A DNA stretch of 5,533 nt from Lachnospiraceae bacterium (GTDB taxonomy: Bacteria; Bacillota_A; Clostridia; Lachnospirales; Lachnospiraceae), in assembly GCA_009774655.1 (NCBI GenBank), contig VSOD01000294.1:1-5533 (forward strand). Direction: 5' to 3'. Positions within the stretch are counted from its first letter, which is position 1. Each line of letters starts with the position of its first letter. Positions 4,675 to 5,533 of this stretch are shown here, in pieces. The translations under genes and the position numbers were made by a program. The notes beneath the pieces are model-generated. The model did not search any database. It saw nothing but the letters and a program-made list of their open reading frames with translations, and was not told the origin of the DNA.

Positions 4675-5533
4675 CTATTTTATTTTTTCTATTTCTGTTT
4701 TCAGCCAATCAAATTCTCTTTGAGTATAAACCTTTTCTGTAATATCTGAAATCTTATGACCAACCATGTACTTGATAGCATATTCATCCACGCCGTATTT
4801 CTTTGCCATCGTTACAAAATGTTTTCTGCCGTCATGGGGTCTGTGTTCCGGATTCAGATTTAATTCGGTTCGTATTAAATCAAAAGCTTTTGTATACCGG
4901 TTATAGGTGAGCTTTATATTTTTCTTATTCCGGGCGTTCGGGTCAACCCAGTTCAGAAAATACTTACTGCCAAGTTCTTCAGCTTCTTTATATTTCTTTT
5001 CCACTAAAGAACGAATCTTGCTGTGGATCGGAACTATCCGTTCGCTTCCGGCTTCGGTCTTCATACCGCCTTTAAACGTTCCCTCTGTCAAATCTACATT
5101 CGCCAATTCTATCAATCCAAGTTCCTGAGGGCGCCACCCAGAATAGCATTGAATCAAGAGGATGTCTATACCTCGTTTATCATTTACATGTTGCCATAGC
5201 AGTTCAATCTCTTCTTCAGTAAATGTGATATGCTCCCGTTTGACATTATGGCACTCTTTCACAACTTCATCGGTCAGTTTAAAGGTTCGGGAATAGTTCC
5301 TATCCACGATCTCATATTCCAAAGCATAATCCAGCATCAGGTTAAACAGTGACTTGATTTTATTCTTCATAGTTGCGGTCGGAGTCTGCTCCACACCTTT
5401 GATAACTGCAACACCTTCATCCATACATCCTTTGATGTGTCTGGCACGAATATCCATCACCCTCATACTGTAAACAGCGGAGCAATACTCCCAGGCATTC
5501 TCAGCAGCCTTTGGGTCTTTGACCGTCTTCTCA
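4675..5533 (-). CDS. int: Tyrosine recombinase / integrase, 5' end outside window
   Basis: This is the C-terminal 285 residues of a site-specific tyrosine recombinase. The frame is open through base 5533, and the internal ATG at 5466 is not the true start because coding sequence with family character (AAENAWEYCSAVYSM) continues upstream. Counting from Met at 5466, residues 1-65 form part of the SAM-like core-binding domain and 80-263 the catalytic domain. All six catalytic-site residues are present: R112 in SGWRPQEL, K136 in GGMKTEAG, H211 and R214 in PHDGRKHF, H237 in MVGHKISD and the nucleophile Y247 in KVYTQ. Relatives are usually about 380-400 residues, so roughly 100 residues, probably the arm-binding domain, are missing. 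The codon use and lower G+C than the antiporter genes suggest transfer. The 3' end faces the antiporter operon, as in Tn916-type element ends. The recombinase family is certain; ICE, transposon or prophage is undecided. Confidence 0.95.
   Translation of the reverse strand, partial: EKTVKDPKAAENAWEYCSAVYSMRVMDIRARHIKGCMDEGVAVIKGVEQTPTATMKNKIKSLFNLMLDYALEYEIVDRNYSRTFKLTDEVVKECHNVKREHITFTEEEIELLWQHVNDKRGIDILLIQCYSGWRPQELGLIELANVDLTEGTFKGGMKTEAGSERIVPIHSKIRSLVEKKYKEAEELGSKYFLNWVDPNARNKKNIKLTYNRYTKAFDLIRTELNLNPEHRPHDGRKHFVTMAKKYGVDEYAIKYMVGHKISDITEKVYTQREFDWLKTEIEKIK

Noticed and set aside
4465..4749. Plus-strand open frame of 94 codons with an AAGGAG-like sequence upstream
   Set aside because: The apparent ribosome site is part of the terminator stem, the frame overlaps the integrase 3' end antisense, and the second half is a hydrophobic Phe/Leu run typical of antisense AT-rich DNA.

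Overview
The window holds two blocks, both transcribed leftward (minus strand). Bases 1 to about 4170 carry the promoter and first seven genes of an Mrp/Mbh-type cation:proton antiporter operon. Bases about 4335 to 5533 carry one end of an integrated mobile element with a tyrosine recombinase. Strong AGGAGG-type ribosome binding sites, tight gene packing and a G+C-richer antiporter block beside an AT-richer integrase suggest an anaerobic Firmicute of the Lachnospiraceae/Clostridia kind. This is inferred from style only; no taxonomic marker is present.

Antiporter operon, in transcription order: a consensus-like sigma-A promoter (4137-4165), a short leader with two interlocking inverted repeats, then mnhE (4047-3583), mnhF (3533-3195), mnhG (3208-2774), a DUF4040/MbhD-like gene (2777-2433), a fused MbhE-MnhB gene (2440-1478), mnhC (1471-1097) and mnhD (1095-1, cut by the window edge). 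Most junctions overlap or abut (14 nt, 4 nt and 8 nt overlaps; 6 nt and 1 nt gaps), so the genes are probably co-transcribed and translationally coupled. All products are membrane proteins of the ion-translocating module shared by Mrp antiporters, membrane-bound hydrogenases (Mbh) and complex I. The order E-F-G-DUF4040-(MbhE/MnhB)-C-D is that of the archaeal Mbh antiporter module, not the A-B-C-D-E-F-G of Bacillus mrp. There is no full-length MrpA in view. Genes beyond base 1 would decide whether this is a stand-alone antiporter or the membrane half of a redox-driven complex.

Bases 4054-4674 (621 bp) contain no ordinary gene but are rich in signals. From left to right they hold: the mrp leader and promoter; about 165 bp with little visible; two pairs of ACCACT repeats in opposite orientation, which may be recombinase arm sites; a strong hairpin terminator; a candidate 33-codon gene (TTG start, good Shine-Dalgarno) with its own extended -10 promoter just after the integrase stop; and a perfect 19-bp inverted repeat whose arms flank the small gene plus terminator, one arm covering its Shine-Dalgarno.

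Bases 4675-5533 encode the C-terminal 285 residues of a tyrosine recombinase with all six catalytic-site residues. Its 3' end faces the antiporter operon, as expected for an integrase at the end of an ICE, transposon or prophage. The element boundary therefore probably lies between about 4170 and 4435. The least explained part of the window is the 4435-4672 unit: promoter, small ORF, terminator and 19-bp inverted repeat.
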